From Azospirillum oryzae (lineage in GTDB: Bacteria; Pseudomonadota; Alphaproteobacteria; Azospirillales; Azospirillaceae), in the NCBI RefSeq assembly GCF_900177515.1, contig NZ_FXAK01000007.1:604501-668500 (forward strand): DNA of 64,000 nucleotides, read 5' to 3'. Below, one piece after another: positions 13,831 through 23,002 of the stretch; position 1 is the stretch's first letter; each line of letters starts with the position of its first letter. Below the pieces are notes generated by a model. It searched no databases. It saw only the letters and a program-made list of their open reading frames with translations, and had not been told where the DNA came from. The translations under genes and the position numbers were made by a program.

Positions 13831-14975
13831 GCGAGGCCGCGACGAACCCCTACCGCACCAGCCTGCGCAGCGCCGCCGATTGGGGGCTGGTCGCCGTGGC
13901 CCTGCCGGCGCTGGTGGCGCTGGTCCTGCCGTTGGGTTCGCTGAATGGCGCGCCTGTCGGCTGGCTTGGTGGAACCATGGCGCCGCTGTTCCTGATCGGC
14001 GTGGTGCTGGCGGTGATTGCCGGCCGGTCGGCGCCGAAGCGGGTCTGGGGCGCCTGGGCCGAGCTGGCCGGTGTGGCGCTGGCCTGGCTCCTGCCGTTCC
14101 ACCTGCTGAAAGAGGGATTGGACCTGTCGGCCGGCTGGGGGCTGTGGCTGTTCCTGGTGGCGGCGACCTTGCTGCTGTGGCGGGTGATGGGGGTGCTGGC
14201 CGGGGTGCCGGGCGGGATCCGCTCCGTCGTCGTGCCCGGTCTGTTCGGGCTCGGCCTGCTGGTGGGGTGGGAGGTGCTGGTGCGCGGTTTCCAGGTGCCG
14301 GCCATCCTGCTGCCGCCGCCCAGCCGCATCGCCGCGGCGCTGGCGGCCAACGCGCCGGTGCTGTGGGATGATTTCCGCCAGACGGTGCTGACCTCCGTGC
14401 TGCGCGGCTATGTGATGGGCTGCGGCGCCGGCTTCCTCGTGGCAATCCTTGCCGACCGCGTGCCCTTTCTTGCCCGCGGATTGCTGCCGCTCGGCAATCT
14501 CGCCAGTGCCATTCCCGTCGTTGGCATCGCGCCGATCATGGTGATGTGGTTCGGCTTCGACTGGCAGTCGAAGGCGGCGGTCATCGTCGTCATGACCTTC
14601 TTCCCGATGCTGATCAACACGCTGGCCGGCCTCGGCAATTCGGAGCGCATCCAACTCGACCTGATGCGCAGCTATGCCGCCGGCTATGGCCGGACGCTGG
14701 TGAAGCTGCGGCTGCCGAACGCGTTGCCCTTCCTGTTCAACGGGTTGAAGATCAACTCCACCCTGGCGCTGATCGGCGCCATCGTCGCCGAATTCTTCGG
14801 CACGCCGGTGGTCGGCATGGGCTTCCGCATCTCCACCGAAGTGGCGCGGATGAACCTGGACATCGTATGGGCGACCATCGCGGTGGCGGCGCTGACCGGC
14901 TCCGGCCTCTATGGCGCGCTGGCACTGCTGGAGCGGGCGACGACGGCTTGGCACCCGTCGATGCGGCGGCGCTGA
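13827..14975 (+). CDS. ABC importer permease with N-terminal extra membrane helices (system 1, subunit B)
   Basis: 382 residues, about 100 more than usual for this permease class. The first 125 residues hold about four additional hydrophobic segments (e.g. GLVAVALPALVALVLPLG), followed by a standard permease domain with the docking loop DLMRSYAAGYGRTLVKLRLP. The start ATG 13827 overlaps the preceding stop as ATGA. No periplasmic binding protein gene is adjacent to this three-gene set, which is unusual for an importer; it may be encoded elsewhere or shared with system 2. Confidence 0.9.
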   Translation: MSEAATNPYRTSLRSAADWGLVAVALPALVALVLPLGSLNGAPVGWLGGTMAPLFLIGVVLAVIAGRSAPKRVWGAWAELAGVALAWLLPFHLLKEGLDLSAGWGLWLFLVAATLLLWRVMGVLAGVPGGIRSVVVPGLFGLGLLVGWEVLVRGFQVPAILLPPPSRIAAALAANAPVLWDDFRQTVLTSVLRGYVMGCGAGFLVAILADRVPFLARGLLPLGNLASAIPVVGIAPIMVMWFGFDWQSKAAVIVVMTFFPMLINTLAGLGNSERIQLDLMRSYAAGYGRTLVKLRLPNALPFLFNGLKINSTLALIGAIVAEFFGTPVVGMGFRISTEVARMNLDIVWATIAVAALTGSGLYGALALLERATTAWHPSMRRR

Positions 14976-15035
14976 GCAGTTCTGGCACGGCCGTTGCTTT
15001 CACCTTCGCTGTTCCAGCGGGCAGGGGAGGTGGAC

Positions 15036-15368
15036 ATGGCCGTCGTCGTCGTTCTGAAGCATGTCCGCCTGACGCGGGCTCTGCAGGCCATCGAGATGGC
15101 CGCGGTGTCGCTGGACGGCGAGCTTGCCGCCTTGCATGCCGCCGGTCAGGTGGGATTGCTGGGCAACCATGCCGAGGAAGCCACGCTTCTGCGCACCTAC
15201 GTCCGAACTTTGCGCGTCCTGTTGCAGGCGATGACCCCCGACGAATTGGACGAAGCGGGTTTGAGCGAGCGCCATGGTCTGGCGGAGGCTGCGGTCGGCC
15301 GTTGTGCCGCCGCCTTGCGGGCATTGGAACTGCCGGCCGGCTCCGGTCCCCTCAGCGGCATCGCCTGA
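15036..15368 (+). CDS. Hypothetical helical protein, 110 residues
   Basis: No family recognised. ATG 15036 has GGAGG five bases upstream. The sequence is almost wholly helical and leucine/alanine-rich (VRLTRALQAIEMAAVSLDGE, LLRTYVRTLRVLLQAMTPDE), predicted soluble. It sits between the two importer gene sets but is not overlapped with either (60 bases after system 1, 177 before system 2). It could be a regulator or an unrelated small protein. Confidence 0.65.
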   Translation: MAVVVVLKHVRLTRALQAIEMAAVSLDGELAALHAAGQVGLLGNHAEEATLLRTYVRTLRVLLQAMTPDELDEAGLSERHGLAEAAVGRCAAALRALELPAGSGPLSGIA

Positions 15369-15545
15369 CGAATCCTGTCGCGAAGCCGACAGCGCCTTGA
15401 CGCCTTCCGGCCACTGCCATACTGCCGTATGGCTGGAATGCGGGAAGCCTTTCCCCTCTCCGTCGCCGGAACGCCGCGCTATAGTGGCAGGCCCAACGAA
15501 CAGTCGGACCCACCCGACAAGAGGTTCAGGCTTGATAAGGGCGCG

Positions 15546-16319
15546 ATGAGGCTTCTCGTTTCCGATCTGACCCACCGCTATGACGATCTGACCGTCCTGG
15601 ACGGCATCGACCTGACGCTGGCGGAGGGCGAAATCCTGGCCGTGATCGGCCCCAGCGGCTGCGGAAAATCGACGCTGCTCGGCATCGCCGGCGGCATCGT
15701 CGCCCCGACCTCCGGCAGCATCCGGGTGGAGGGGGAGGTGCCGGACGGCTGCCTGAACCCGATCACCTTCATCTTCCAGGACTTCGCCCTGCTGCCCTGG
15801 CGCACGGTGGAAGACAACATCGCCCTGGTGCTGGAGCATCACAAGCTCTCCGCCGCCGAGCGTCGCGAGCGCGTCGACAGCGGCCTGCGCCGGATGGGTT
15901 TGTCGGAGTTCCGCAACGCCCTGCCCAAGCAGTTGTCCGGCGGCATGCGCCAGCGCGTCGGCATCGCCCGCGCGCTGGCGGTACGCCCGGCGATGCTGTT
16001 GCTGGACGAACCGCTGTCGGCGCTGGACGCCCAGACTCGAGAGCTGCTGATGGACGATTTCCTGGAGCTGTGGCGGCGGGAAAAGACCACCGCGCTCTAC
16101 GTCACCCACAATCTGGACGAGGCGCTGCGGCTGGCCGACCGTGTCTGTGTGCTGAGCCGCCGCCCCGGCCGCATCCGCGAACTGGTCACCATCGAGGTGC
16201 CGCGGGAGCGTCGGCAGGAGCCGTCGGCCCAGGCCCATCTGGCCGAAGTACGCGGCAGGCTGTGGCACCTGATGAAGGCCGAAGCCCAGATGGCCGACCG
16301 GGAGATCGCCCGTGCCTGA
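15546..16319 (+). CDS. ABC importer ATP-binding protein (nitrate/sulfonate/taurine class, system 2)
   Basis: 257 residues from ATG 15546. Walker A is IGPSGCGKST (about 34-43), Q-loop FIFQDFALLPW, signature LSGGMRQRVGIARAL, Walker B MLLLDEPLSALDA, switch YVTHN. It resembles SsuB/TauB/NrtD proteins. A longer frame back to 15429 lacks family similarity and was not used. It overlaps the next permease gene by 8 bases; ATPase, permease and binding protein form a complete importer. Confidence 0.92.
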   Translation: MRLLVSDLTHRYDDLTVLDGIDLTLAEGEILAVIGPSGCGKSTLLGIAGGIVAPTSGSIRVEGEVPDGCLNPITFIFQDFALLPWRTVEDNIALVLEHHKLSAAERRERVDSGLRRMGLSEFRNALPKQLSGGMRQRVGIARALAVRPAMLLLDEPLSALDAQTRELLMDDFLELWRREKTTALYVTHNLDEALRLADRVCVLSRRPGRIRELVTIEVPRERRQEPSAQAHLAEVRGRLWHLMKAEAQMADREIARA

Positions 16320-17139
16320 CAGCCTGAACCCGACCGTCACGCCCACCGCATCCACCGCGGGCCAGCCCGTCCGCTTCCGCGGCGGCGGTTTTACGGTAAA
16401 ACGCCATCCCTGGGCGGCGCTCGGCGCCTTCGCCGTGCTGATCGGGCTGTGGGAGGGGGCGAGCCGCCTCGGCCTCGCCAGCCCGCTGTTCCTGCCGCCG
16501 CCGAGCGCCGTCGCCCACGCGCTGGCCGGCATGGTGACGGACGGCTCGCTCTGGCTGAACCTGAAGGCGTCGCTGGCGCGGATCGCCGTCGGCTGGGTGA
16601 TGGGCACGGCGGGCGGCATGCTGGTCGGCTTCGCCATGGGCATCTTCTCCACCGCCCGTGCGGTGGGGGTGCCGCTGGTGTCGGCCTTCTTCCCGATCCC
16701 GAAGATCGCGCTGCTGCCGCTGTTCATCCTGTGGTTCGGCATCGGCGAGCCGTCGAAATTCGCCACCATCGGCTTCGGCGTCTTCTTCCCCACCGTCATC
16801 GCCACCTACAGCGCCATCGACCAGGTGCCGCGCAACCTGATCCGCATGGCGCAGAGCTTCGGCCTGCCCTGGGGATCGATCCTGCGTTCCATCGTGTTGC
16901 CGGGGGCTTTGCCCGGCATCCTGGCCGGCTTCCGCATCACCGCGTCGATCGCGCTGATCCTGGTGGTGGCGGCCGAGATGATCGGGGCGGAGTACGGCAT
17001 CGGCGCCTTCGTGCTGATGGCCGGCAACCTGATGCAGACCGACACGCTGCTGGCCGGCGTGCTGGTGCTGTCGCTGCTGGGGCTCGCCATCGGTACGGTG
17101 CTGTCGCAGCTCGAACGGCGCCTGCTGAACTGGCGCTGA
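16312..17139 (+). CDS. ABC importer permease (system 2)
   Basis: 275 residues, six membrane helices, BPD_transp_1 type. The docking loop is around RMAQSFGLPWGSILRSIVLP. The sequence FLPPPSAVAHAL near the N-terminus is typical of SsuC/TauC permeases. A basic cytoplasmic N-terminus (about 25 residues) precedes the first helix. It would act as a homodimer, since only one permease gene is present in this set. Confidence 0.92.
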   Translation: MPDSLNPTVTPTASTAGQPVRFRGGGFTVKRHPWAALGAFAVLIGLWEGASRLGLASPLFLPPPSAVAHALAGMVTDGSLWLNLKASLARIAVGWVMGTAGGMLVGFAMGIFSTARAVGVPLVSAFFPIPKIALLPLFILWFGIGEPSKFATIGFGVFFPTVIATYSAIDQVPRNLIRMAQSFGLPWGSILRSIVLPGALPGILAGFRITASIALILVVAAEMIGAEYGIGAFVLMAGNLMQTDTLLAGVLVLSLLGLAIGTVLSQLERRLLNWR

Positions 17140-17190
17140 CCGGACCTCTTCACAAGAAACCTGAACCATCCATCGGGAGGATTTCCGTCC

Positions 17191-18216
17191 ATGACTCTCG
17201 CCCGCCTCACCCGGCGCGCCCTGATCGCCACAGCCGGCGCTGCCTTCGCCGCCGGCACCCTGATGTCCGCCGCGCTGGCGCAGCCGCTGGAGAAGGCGAC
17301 GGTCGGTGCGCTGGCGCTGTCCTCCTCCGGTCCGATCTTCATCGCCAAGGCCAAGGGCTATTTCGAGAAGGAAGGGCTGGACGTCGATGTGAAGATGTTC
17401 ACCTCGGCCCAGCAGGTGCCGGTCGCGGTGGCCTCTGGTGACGTTGATTTCGGCGTCACCGGCCTGACCGCCGGCTTCTACAACCTCGCCTCCAAGGGAG
17501 CCGTCACCATCATCGCCGCGCAGAGCCGCGACGAGCCGGGTTTCCCCTTGAGCGCCTATATGGCGACCAACGCCGCCTATGACGCCGGGCTGAAGACGCC
17601 GGCCGACCTGAAGGGCAAGCGGATCGCCATCACCACCGTCGGTTCGACCTTCCACTACATGATCGGGCTGCTGGCGCATAAGCATGGGTTCACGGTCAAG
17701 GATGTGACCATGGTGCCGCTGCAGGACGTGCCGAAGATGGTCGCGGCTTTCAAGGGCGGGCAGGTCGACGCCATCATCGCGCCGTCCACCGTGTCGCGGC
17801 AACTGGCGAGCGACGGCGCCGGCAAGATCCTGGGCTGGGTCGGCGACGAGACGCCCTGGCAGCTCGGCGCCCTGTTTACCGCGCCGAAGACGATGAAGGA
17901 CCGCCGCCCGCTGGTGGAGAAGTTCGTCCGCGCCTACAAGACGGCGCTGGCCGAATACCATGCCGCCTTCAACGGCAAGGACGCTTCGGGCGCTCTGGTG
18001 AAGGGCCCCGGCTATGACGAGCTGCTGGGCATCATCGCCGACGCCACCAAGCAGAAGCCGGAGATCGTCGCCGCCGGCCTGCCCTATGTCGACCCGCAGG
18101 CCCGCCTGCTGGTGGACGACGTGGTCAATCAGGTGAAGTTCTGGCAGTCGGAAGGTCAGGTCGACAAGTCGCTGGACCCGAAGTCGGTGATGGATCTCAG
18201 CGTCGCCGGGGAGTGA
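17191..18216 (+). CDS. Periplasmic binding protein of the nitrate/sulfonate/taurine class (system 2)
   Basis: 341 residues; GGGAGG precedes ATG 17191. The N-terminus carries two arginines (LTRRALIATAG), a hydrophobic stretch and a cleavage site at ALA-QP (30/31); export by Sec or possibly Tat. The mature part has the NMT1/SsuA-like fold: IFIAKAKGYFEKEGLDVDVK, then GDVDFGVTGLTAGF and LKGKRIAITTVGSTFHYMIG. It binds the transported solute, whose identity cannot be read from the sequence. Last gene of the set; converges with livF, 20 bases away. Confidence 0.9.
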   Translation: MTLARLTRRALIATAGAAFAAGTLMSAALAQPLEKATVGALALSSSGPIFIAKAKGYFEKEGLDVDVKMFTSAQQVPVAVASGDVDFGVTGLTAGFYNLASKGAVTIIAAQSRDEPGFPLSAYMATNAAYDAGLKTPADLKGKRIAITTVGSTFHYMIGLLAHKHGFTVKDVTMVPLQDVPKMVAAFKGGQVDAIIAPSTVSRQLASDGAGKILGWVGDETPWQLGALFTAPKTMKDRRPLVEKFVRAYKTALAEYHAAFNGKDASGALVKGPGYDELLGIIADATKQKPEIVAAGLPYVDPQARLLVDDVVNQVKFWQSEGQVDKSLDPKSVMDLSVAGE

Positions 18217-18236
18217 GGATGAGGGGAAGGGGGCGG

Positions 18237-18950
18237 TCACACCGCCAGGTACGCCGCCCTCACCCCGTCATCGGCCATCAGCTCCGCCATCGAACCGGTC
18301 CAGCGCAGGCGGCCGGTTTCGATGACGCAGGCGCGGTCGGCAACGGCCGAGGCGAAGGACAGGCTCTGTTCGGACAGCAACACCGACAGCCCCTCTGCCT
18401 TCAGGCGCCGCACCGCGTCGGCCATCTGCTTCACGATCAGCGGCGCCAGCCCTTCCGACGGTTCGTCAAGCAGAAGCAGCGACGGGTTGCCCATCAGCGT
18501 GCGGGCCAGCGTCAGCATCTGCTGCTCGCCGCCGCTCATCCGGGTGCCGCGGCGGCCGCGCATCTCCGCAAGGTTGGGGAACAGGGTGAACAGCTTCTCC
18601 GGCGTCCAGGCGGGGGCACCCGGGCGGGGTGGCTGGCGGCCGACCTCCAGATTCTCCTCAACCGTCAGGTCGGCGAAGATGCGGCGATCCTCCGGCACAT
18701 AGCCGACGCCGAGCCGGGCGATGCGGTGGGCGGGCAGGGCGGACAGGTCGCGGCCGTCGAAGCGCAGGGTCGCGGCGCGGCGTTCCACCAGCCCCATGAT
18801 CGCCTTCAGCGTGGTGGTCTTGCCGGCGCCGTTGCGGCCCATCAGCGCCACCACCTCGCCACGCCCGACGGTCAGGGCGATGCCGTCGAGGATGTGGGCG
18901 CGGCCATACCACGCCTGGAGACCGTCCACCGTCAGCAGAGCCTCGCTCAC
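18237..18950 (-). CDS. livF: Branched-chain-amino-acid-type ABC ATPase LivF
   Basis: 237 residues. Walker A GRNGAGKTTT (about 36-45), signature MSGGEQQMLTLARTL, Walker B LLLLDEPSEGLAP, all diagnostic for LivF. The protein pairs with LivG to energise import by the HAAT family. Its ATG at 18950 overlaps the LivG stop by 4 bases. It is the last gene of the leftward operon livK-livHM-livG-livF. Confidence 0.93.
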   Translation of the reverse strand: MSEALLTVDGLQAWYGRAHILDGIALTVGRGEVVALMGRNGAGKTTTLKAIMGLVERRAATLRFDGRDLSALPAHRIARLGVGYVPEDRRIFADLTVEENLEVGRQPPRPGAPAWTPEKLFTLFPNLAEMRGRRGTRMSGGEQQMLTLARTLMGNPSLLLLDEPSEGLAPLIVKQMADAVRRLKAEGLSVLLSEQSLSFASAVADRACVIETGRLRWTGSMAELMADDGVRAAYLAV

Positions 18951-19705
18951 GCCTCGCCTCCCAGATAGACGGATTGCACGCGGGGATCGGCACGCACCTG
19001 CTCCGGCGAGCCTTCCGCGATCAGCCGGCCACGGTCGAGCACCAGCACGCGGGTGGCGTGGCCGAAGACGGCATCCATGTCATGCTCTGTGAACAGCACG
19101 GCGAGGCCGCGCTCGCGCACCAGCTCCGCCGTCAGCGCCATCAGGGCAAGCCGTTCGGCCGGGGCCATGCCGGCAGTCGGCTCGTCCATCAGCAGCACGG
19201 CCGGCTCGCTGGCCAGTGCCATCGCCAGCTCGACCCGCTTCACGTCGCCATAGGCCAGCACCCCGCAGGGACGGTCGGCTTGCGCTGCCATGCCGACGCG
19301 GTCCAGCAGGGCCAGCGCCGGCTCGCGGAACTGGGCGGCGGCCGGGCGCCACAGGCCGAACAGCCGGCGCGCACGCGACAGCAGCACCATCTGCACATTC
19401 TCCGCCACCGTCATCGAGGCGAAGGTCGCGGTGATCTGGAAGGTGCGGCCGACGCCCAGCGCCCAGATGCGCCGAGGCGGCAGGCCGACCAGTTCCGTGC
19501 CGTCCAGCCTGACCGAGCCCGAGTCGGGCCGCAGCTGTCCGTTCAGCAGGTTGAAGCAGGTGCTCTTGCCCGCGCCATTCGGGCCGATCAGCGCCAGCAG
19601 GTCGCCGGATCGCAGGGTGAAGGACACGCCGCCCACCGCCTGCACCCCGCCGAAAGAGCGTTGCAGGTCGCGCACCACCAACTCACTCATGGGCAACTCG
19701 CTCAT
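18947..19705 (-). CDS. livG: Branched-chain-amino-acid-type ABC ATPase LivG
   Basis: 252 residues from ATG 19705, which has AGGAGG six bases upstream; the alternative ATG 15 bases downstream has none. Walker A GPNGAGKSTC, then QLRPDSGSVRLDG; the LivG-type signature region reads GVLAYGDVKRVELAMALAS, with A-Y-G in place of S-G-G, a common LivG variation. Walker B is VLLMDEPTAGMAP. It overlaps livHM upstream (4 bases) and livF downstream. Confidence 0.92.
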   Translation of the reverse strand: MSELPMSELVVRDLQRSFGGVQAVGGVSFTLRSGDLLALIGPNGAGKSTCFNLLNGQLRPDSGSVRLDGTELVGLPPRRIWALGVGRTFQITATFASMTVAENVQMVLLSRARRLFGLWRPAAAQFREPALALLDRVGMAAQADRPCGVLAYGDVKRVELAMALASEPAVLLMDEPTAGMAPAERLALMALTAELVRERGLAVLFTEHDMDAVFGHATRVLVLDRGRLIAEGSPEQVRADPRVQSVYLGGEA

Positions 19706-21534
19706 GCCCGCCTCCTGAAGCCGGACAGGAAGCCGACGATGCCCTTGGGGAAGACCAGCACCAGCGCGATGATGATCAGGCCCAGCACCAGCCGCCACCA
19801 GTCGGTCATGCTCATCACCTCCGATTCGAGAAGGTGGAAGACCGCGGCACCGGCCAGCGGTCCGGCGATGGTCTGGATGCCGCCCATCAGCACCATCACC
19901 AGCGCATCGACCGACTGCGGCACCGCCAGCAGGGTGGGGAAGACGCTGCCCTTGGCGAAGGCGTAGAGGCCGCCGGCCAGACCGGCCGCCGTGCCGGCCA
20001 GTACGAAGGCCATCCACTGGAAGCGGCGCACGTCAATGCCCACCGACTCGGCACGGAGCCCTGAGTCGCGGCCGGCCCGCAACGCATAGCCGAATGGGGC
20101 GAAAGCGGCCCGGCGCAGCAGCCACAGCGCGCCGCCGCACAGCGCCAGCGTCAACCAGTAATAGGCTGCCTTGCCCGCGGCCCAGGCCGACGGCCAGACA
20201 CCGAGGATGCCGTTGTCGCCACCGGTCACCGCATACCATTGGAAGGCGATCGACCAGACGATCTGCGCGAAGGCCAGCGTCAGCATGGCGAAATACAGCC
20301 CCGACCGCCGCACGCAGAACCAGCCCGCCACCAGCGCCCCCAGCCCGGCCAGAACCGGTGCACCGGCGAGCGCCAGCGGCATCGGCGCGTCCAAATGCTT
20401 GACCAGCAGGGCCGAGCCGTAGGCGCCCATCCCGAACCACGCGGCATGGCCGAAGGAGACCAGCCCGCCCAGCCCGATCAGCAGATGCAGACTGGCGGCG
20501 AACAGGGCGAGGATCACCACCTCGGTCAGCAGGATCAGCGCGTAATCGCCGGCGACCAGCGGCGCCGCCGCCATCACCGCCAGCAGGGCCAGCGCCCAAA
20601 CCCCGGCATGGCGTCCGGCCGACAGCGGCACGGTCACCGTGGCGGGTGCGGTCGGCGGCACCTCCTCCGCCCGGCCGAGCAGGCCATGCGGGCGCAGCAC
20701 CAGCACCACCGCCATGAACAGGAAGACGATCACCAGCGTGATCTGCGGGAAGACCAGGATGCCGAAGGCCTGCAGCTGCCCGATCAGCAGCGAGGCGAGG
20801 AAGGCGCCGGTCAGGCTGCCCATGCCGCCGACCACGACGACGACGAAGGCTTCCACAACGATGGCCACGTCCATCTGCAGGGTCACCGCCTCGCGCGGGA
20901 CCTGCAGGGCGCCGCCCAGCCCGGCCAGCGCGCAGCCCAGGAACAGCACGCCGGTGAACAGCCGTGTCGGATCGACGCCCAGCGCGCTGGTCATCTCGCG
21001 GTCCTGCGTCGCCGCCCGCACCAGCGTGCCCCAGCGGGTGCGGTTGAACAGCAGCCACAGCAATCCAAGCACCAGCGGCCCAAGCCCGATCAGCACGAGG
21101 TCGTAGAGCGGGAAGGGCTGGTCGAGGATGTCGATGGAGCCCTTCAGCCCCGGCGCCCGGCGACCCAGGAGATCCTCCGGCCCCCAAGCCCAGGCGGTCA
21201 GGTCCTGCACCACCAGCACGACGCCGAAGGTGCCCAGCAGCTGGAACAGCTCCGGCGAGCGGTAGAGCCGGCGCAGCAGCCCGATCTCCATCGCGGCGCC
21301 GAGAACGCCCATCGCCAGCGCGGCGGCGGCGACCGATCCCCAGAAGCCGGCCGGCGTGCCGCCGAACCGCTCGATCAGCGACCAGCCGGCATAGGCGCCG
21401 ACCATGTAGAAGGACCCGTGCGCGAAATTCACGATCCGCGTCACGCCGAACACGATGGTCAGCCCCGACGACACCAGGAACAGCGTCGCCGCGGTCGCGA
21501 GCCCGCTGAGGGCCTGGACGAGGAGGAAGGACAT
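19702..21534 (-). CDS. Fused LivH-LivM permease
   Basis: 610 residues with about 16-18 membrane helices. Residues 1-290 are LivH-like (FGVTRIVNFAHGSFYMVGAY, GMGSLTGAFLASLLIGQL); residues 310-610 are LivM-like (GLGGLVSFGHAAWFGMGAYG, VMVLMGGIQTIAGPLAGAAV). In E. coli these are two genes; here one chain should carry both halves of the channel, joined by a short hydrophilic linker (GRAEEVPPTAPATVTVPLS). No internal stop or frameshift is seen. The end overlaps livG. Fused forms are known in the family but are a minority. Confidence 0.93.
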   Translation of the reverse strand: MSFLLVQALSGLATAATLFLVSSGLTIVFGVTRIVNFAHGSFYMVGAYAGWSLIERFGGTPAGFWGSVAAAALAMGVLGAAMEIGLLRRLYRSPELFQLLGTFGVVLVVQDLTAWAWGPEDLLGRRAPGLKGSIDILDQPFPLYDLVLIGLGPLVLGLLWLLFNRTRWGTLVRAATQDREMTSALGVDPTRLFTGVLFLGCALAGLGGALQVPREAVTLQMDVAIVVEAFVVVVVGGMGSLTGAFLASLLIGQLQAFGILVFPQITLVIVFLFMAVVLVLRPHGLLGRAEEVPPTAPATVTVPLSAGRHAGVWALALLAVMAAAPLVAGDYALILLTEVVILALFAASLHLLIGLGGLVSFGHAAWFGMGAYGSALLVKHLDAPMPLALAGAPVLAGLGALVAGWFCVRRSGLYFAMLTLAFAQIVWSIAFQWYAVTGGDNGILGVWPSAWAAGKAAYYWLTLALCGGALWLLRRAAFAPFGYALRAGRDSGLRAESVGIDVRRFQWMAFVLAGTAAGLAGGLYAFAKGSVFPTLLAVPQSVDALVMVLMGGIQTIAGPLAGAAVFHLLESEVMSMTDWWRLVLGLIIIALVLVFPKGIVGFLSGFRRRA

Positions 21535-21561
21535 GGGGTGGAGCGCCGGAAGCCCGGCGCC

Positions 21562-22833
21562 TTACTCCGCCGGCCGCATCTTGCGCGCCACGTCGTCGGG
21601 CGGCAGGTAGTTGGCGCCGTCGGCGTAGTGCCAGTCCTTCATGGTGCCGCGGCCGTCCTTGACGGTGGTGGTGCCGACATAGGTGCCCATGGTGGCCTGA
21701 TGGTCGGACGCGCGGAAGGTCACCGGGCCGACCGGGCTGTCGATGGTCAGGCCGGCCAGCGCATCGACGATCGGCTCCGCATTGGCGGATCTGGCCTTGG
21801 TGATGGCGGCGGCGACCGCCTTCATGGTGGTGTAGCCGACGATGGAACCCGCCTTGGGCGATTCCTTGAAGCGCGCGGTGTAGGCGGCGACGAAGGCCTT
21901 GTGGGCGGGCGTGTCGATCTGCTCCCAGGGATAGCCGGTGACGATCCAGCCCTCCGGCGCCTCGTCCTTCATCGGCTCCAGATATTCCGGCTCGCCGGTC
22001 AGCAGGCTGACGACCTTGCGGTTGCGGAACAGGCCGCGCCCCTCGCCTTCGCGCACGAACTTGGCGAGATCGGCGCCGAAGGTGACGTTGAAGATCGCGT
22101 CGGGCTTGGCGGCGGCCAGAGCCTGAACGGTCGGGCCGGCCTCCAGCTTGCCCTGTGCCGGCCACTGCTCGGCCACGAACTCCACGTCCGGGCGCTTTTC
22201 CTTCAGCAGCTGCTTGAACCACGCCACCGCCGACTGGCCGTATTCGTAGTTGGGCGCGACGGTGGCCCAGCGCTTGGCCGGCAGCTTCGCCGCCTCCTCC
22301 ACCAGCATGGCCGCCTGCATGTAGGTGCTGGGGCGCAGGCGGAAGGTGTAGCGGTTGCCCTTGGCCCAGGTGATCGCGTCGGTCAGCGGTTCTGCCGCGA
22401 CGAAAGGCATCTTGTTGCGCGCGGCGAAATCGGCGACGGCCAGCCCGATGTGGGAGAAATAGGTGCCGGCCAGCACGTCCACCGCCTCGTTCGTCACCAG
22501 CTCCTGCGCGACGCGCACCGCGTCGTCGGGCTTGCCGGCGTCGTCTCGCGAGACGACCTGCAGTTCGCAGCAGCCGATCACGCCGCCCTGGGCGTTGATC
22601 TCCTCCAGCGCCAATTGCCAGCCCTGGCGATAGGGGATGGTGAAGGCGGGCAGCCCGGTGTAGCTGTTGATCTCGCCCACCCGAACCGGCGCGCCGGAAA
22701 ATTTCACCGGCTCCTTCGCGGATTGGGCCGCGGCGGGACCGGTGGCGAGCGCTGCGACGGAGATGGCAGCGAACAGAGCGGCCGAAAGGCGGGACTTCGC
22801 CGTCGGCGAGGCGATCGGGTGGCGGTGCTTCAT
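21562..22833 (-). CDS. HAAT-type periplasmic substrate-binding protein (LivK-like)
   Basis: 423 residues from ATG 22833, where a signal peptide begins (basic start, LSAALFAAISVAALATGPAAA, cleavage near AAA-QS). The mature protein is a Peripla_BP_6 (type I) binding protein: RVGEINSYTGLPAFTIPYRQ, then ALEEINAQGGVIG, and VDVLAGTYFSHIGLAVADFA. It captures the substrate for LivHM-LivG-LivF. HAAT systems with a MarR regulator often carry aromatic acids or other non-amino-acid ligands, so the branched-chain amino acid label should not be taken literally. Confidence 0.88.
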   Translation of the reverse strand: MKHRHPIASPTAKSRLSAALFAAISVAALATGPAAAQSAKEPVKFSGAPVRVGEINSYTGLPAFTIPYRQGWQLALEEINAQGGVIGCCELQVVSRDDAGKPDDAVRVAQELVTNEAVDVLAGTYFSHIGLAVADFAARNKMPFVAAEPLTDAITWAKGNRYTFRLRPSTYMQAAMLVEEAAKLPAKRWATVAPNYEYGQSAVAWFKQLLKEKRPDVEFVAEQWPAQGKLEAGPTVQALAAAKPDAIFNVTFGADLAKFVREGEGRGLFRNRKVVSLLTGEPEYLEPMKDEAPEGWIVTGYPWEQIDTPAHKAFVAAYTARFKESPKAGSIVGYTTMKAVAAAITKARSANAEPIVDALAGLTIDSPVGPVTFRASDHQATMGTYVGTTTVKDGRGTMKDWHYADGANYLPPDDVARKMRPAE

Positions 22834-23002
22834 CCTGCGGGGACCCCGGTTCGTGAGAGACCAGCGGCGTGTCCGGGTCGCGGTGCGACGCAACACACCG
22901 CGTTCATAGCAAACCCCGCGCAAAAGTCACCGCCTGATCGGGGGGGTTTTCCCGTTCGGCCTTTCTCAAACCGGCCTTTCCCAAACCGTCAGGCGATGCC
23001 GC

